Below are positions 63,267-64,000 of a stretch of DNA of 64,000 nucleotides, one piece after another. Made by a program: the position numbers and the translations under genes. This DNA comes from Pseudomonas bijieensis (lineage in GTDB: Bacteria > Pseudomonadota > Gammaproteobacteria > Pseudomonadales > Pseudomonadaceae). The first letter of the stretch is position 1, and every line of letters starts with the position of its first letter. The stretch lies in NCBI RefSeq assembly GCF_013347965.1, contig NZ_CP048810.1, positions 248,001-312,000 of the forward strand, written 5' to 3'. Under the pieces are notes generated by a model. The model was not told the DNA's origin. It searched no databases and saw nothing but the letters and a program-made list of their open reading frames with translations.

Positions 63267-64000
63267 TTAGCGTTGCCACTGGGCGCGTTTCAGCGACCAG
63301 ACAAAGTCCAGTTTTTTGTAGCCGTCGAATGCCGAGGGCGGCAGCGGGGTGGTGGGATAGACGATGCCGCCCCCGTGGTTCAGAGCGAAATTGAAGTAGC
63401 CTTTGTCGTTCGAATAGGCGGCGGTGCCGTGGCAGGCCAGGCAGGACGAGGTGTTCTGGAACGCCGATTCCAGTTGTGAGTTGGCCAGTACTTGGGTGAT
63501 GGGTTGGAACTCGACCCCGATCAACTCGTACTTCGACAGGTTCCGGTTGTTGGCCTGGAAGCTGGCATTCACCGGCTTGGCGGCCGGAGTCGGCCCCGTG
63601 GTGTTGGTCATCGGCGCAGGCGGGGCGGCATTGGTGACGGTGTATTTACTGTTGTTGATGTTTTCGAAGGTGGTCCAGACCCAGTCGGCGTTCAGTTTGT
63701 TGACGACATGCAGACCGCTCAATGCCACATAGCCGACCTTGTAAGTACCGTCGTCCTGCTGGTAGTAGGCCTGGGCAATGTAGTAGCCGTCGTTCACCAG
63801 GGTTTGTCGGTAGGTCGTGTCTGTGCCGATCCACAGCCACGCGGCTTTCAGCTCCCAGGCGGTGGGTGGGAAGTTCAGGTCGTTGGCCAGGGCGGCCTGG
63901 CCGTTCACGTTGTAGACCTGCTTCTGCACGATGTAATCGAACGTGTCCTTGCCCATCAGTAACTGAAAGCGTACGGGGTGGCCTTGTTGGGCATCGGGCA
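63267..64000 (-). CDS. Single-CxxCH (cytochrome c-like) protein, copy 1 (5' end outside window)
   Basis: The frame is open to the window end, so the N-terminus and presumed signal peptide are missing. Visible are about 244 residues: PTAWELKAAWLWIGTDTTYR, VGYVALSGLHVVNKLNADWV, WTTFENINNSKY, and a single heme motif CLACH 53 residues before the C-terminus. The GLHV(I/V)xKxN...W(S/T)TFE(Q/N)I segment is shared with the protein at 58447. Stop lies 10 bases before the start of the 795-residue-protein gene. Confidence 0.78.
   Translation of the reverse strand, partial: PDAQQGHPVRFQLLMGKDTFDYIVQKQVYNVNGQAALANDLNFPPTAWELKAAWLWIGTDTTYRQTLVNDGYYIAQAYYQQDDGTYKVGYVALSGLHVVNKLNADWVWTTFENINNSKYTVTNAAPPAPMTNTTGPTPAAKPVNASFQANNRNLSKYELIGVEFQPITQVLANSQLESAFQNTSSCLACHGTAAYSNDKGYFNFALNHGGGIVYPTTPLPPSAFDGYKKLDFVWSLKRAQWQR

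Overview
The window looks like chromosome from a fluorescent-group Pseudomonas (P. fluorescens complex). The evidence is GC-rich, strongly biased coding sequence, abundant Pseudomonas-type REP palindromes of the tgtgggagcgag/ctcgcg kind, a RAYT transposase, an HAE1 RND pump, PhnCDE-type and SsuABC-type transporters, and a carboxynorspermidine pathway. It is inferred from sequence character only; no rRNA or other marker lies in the window.

Layout. 1-4.7 kb: the 3' part of an RND efflux permease, three tandem REPINs, and a soluble FIST-domain chemotaxis receptor. 5.0-12.6 kb: a visibly AT-rich accessory island of small immunity-like genes, an orphan polymorphic-toxin tip with a candidate immunity gene, a DUF4291 gene, a RAYT element and an IS10-type insertion sequence with a 9-bp target duplication. 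The island is framed by a relic of the leader and first codons of the secreted zinc-phospholipase-like gene at 12.8 kb. 13.9-15.1 kb: an IS110-family element inserted inside a REP palindrome. Several accessory genes are broken by single-base indels.

15.2-36.6 kb: ordinary core or metabolic genes. They comprise a FAD monooxygenase, a YghU-type GST, an SBP / diguanylate cyclase / SBP set, an aldo-keto reductase with a divergent LysR, a TetR/SDR/F420-reductase-like locus, a four-gene phosphonate-or-selenate-type ABC transporter, Ppx/GppA, NspC plus carboxynorspermidine dehydrogenase, small enzymes, an atypical response regulator and an outer-membrane barrel.

36.1-47.4 kb: the most striking locus. 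A seven-gene operon encodes an extended SDR, an acyl-AMP ligase, a HAD phosphatase, a FAD monooxygenase, a triple ACP, a KS-CLF-AfsA multidomain synthase and an SRPBCC protein. A TetR regulator is divergent. KS/CLF plus AfsA plus phosphatase plus reductase plus TetR recalls the logic of Streptomyces A-factor (gamma-butyrolactone) synthesis and sensing, but is built on a PUFA-synthase-like chassis. I infer a butenolide, butyrolactone or related acyl-C3 metabolite, possibly a signal.

47.5-55.5 kb: a MarR-GNAT fusion with its own operator; then a GntR/UTRA regulator divergent from an ABC transporter, a DUF3604 PHP-type hydrolase and an SDR. 55.5-64 kb: an unrecognised minus-strand cluster in which a pair of genes (an exported single-CxxCH protein followed by a large signal-less protein beginning MS-x-LN-x-PR) occurs twice, with an exported Cys-rich protein and a beta-propeller protein. 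It runs off the window end.
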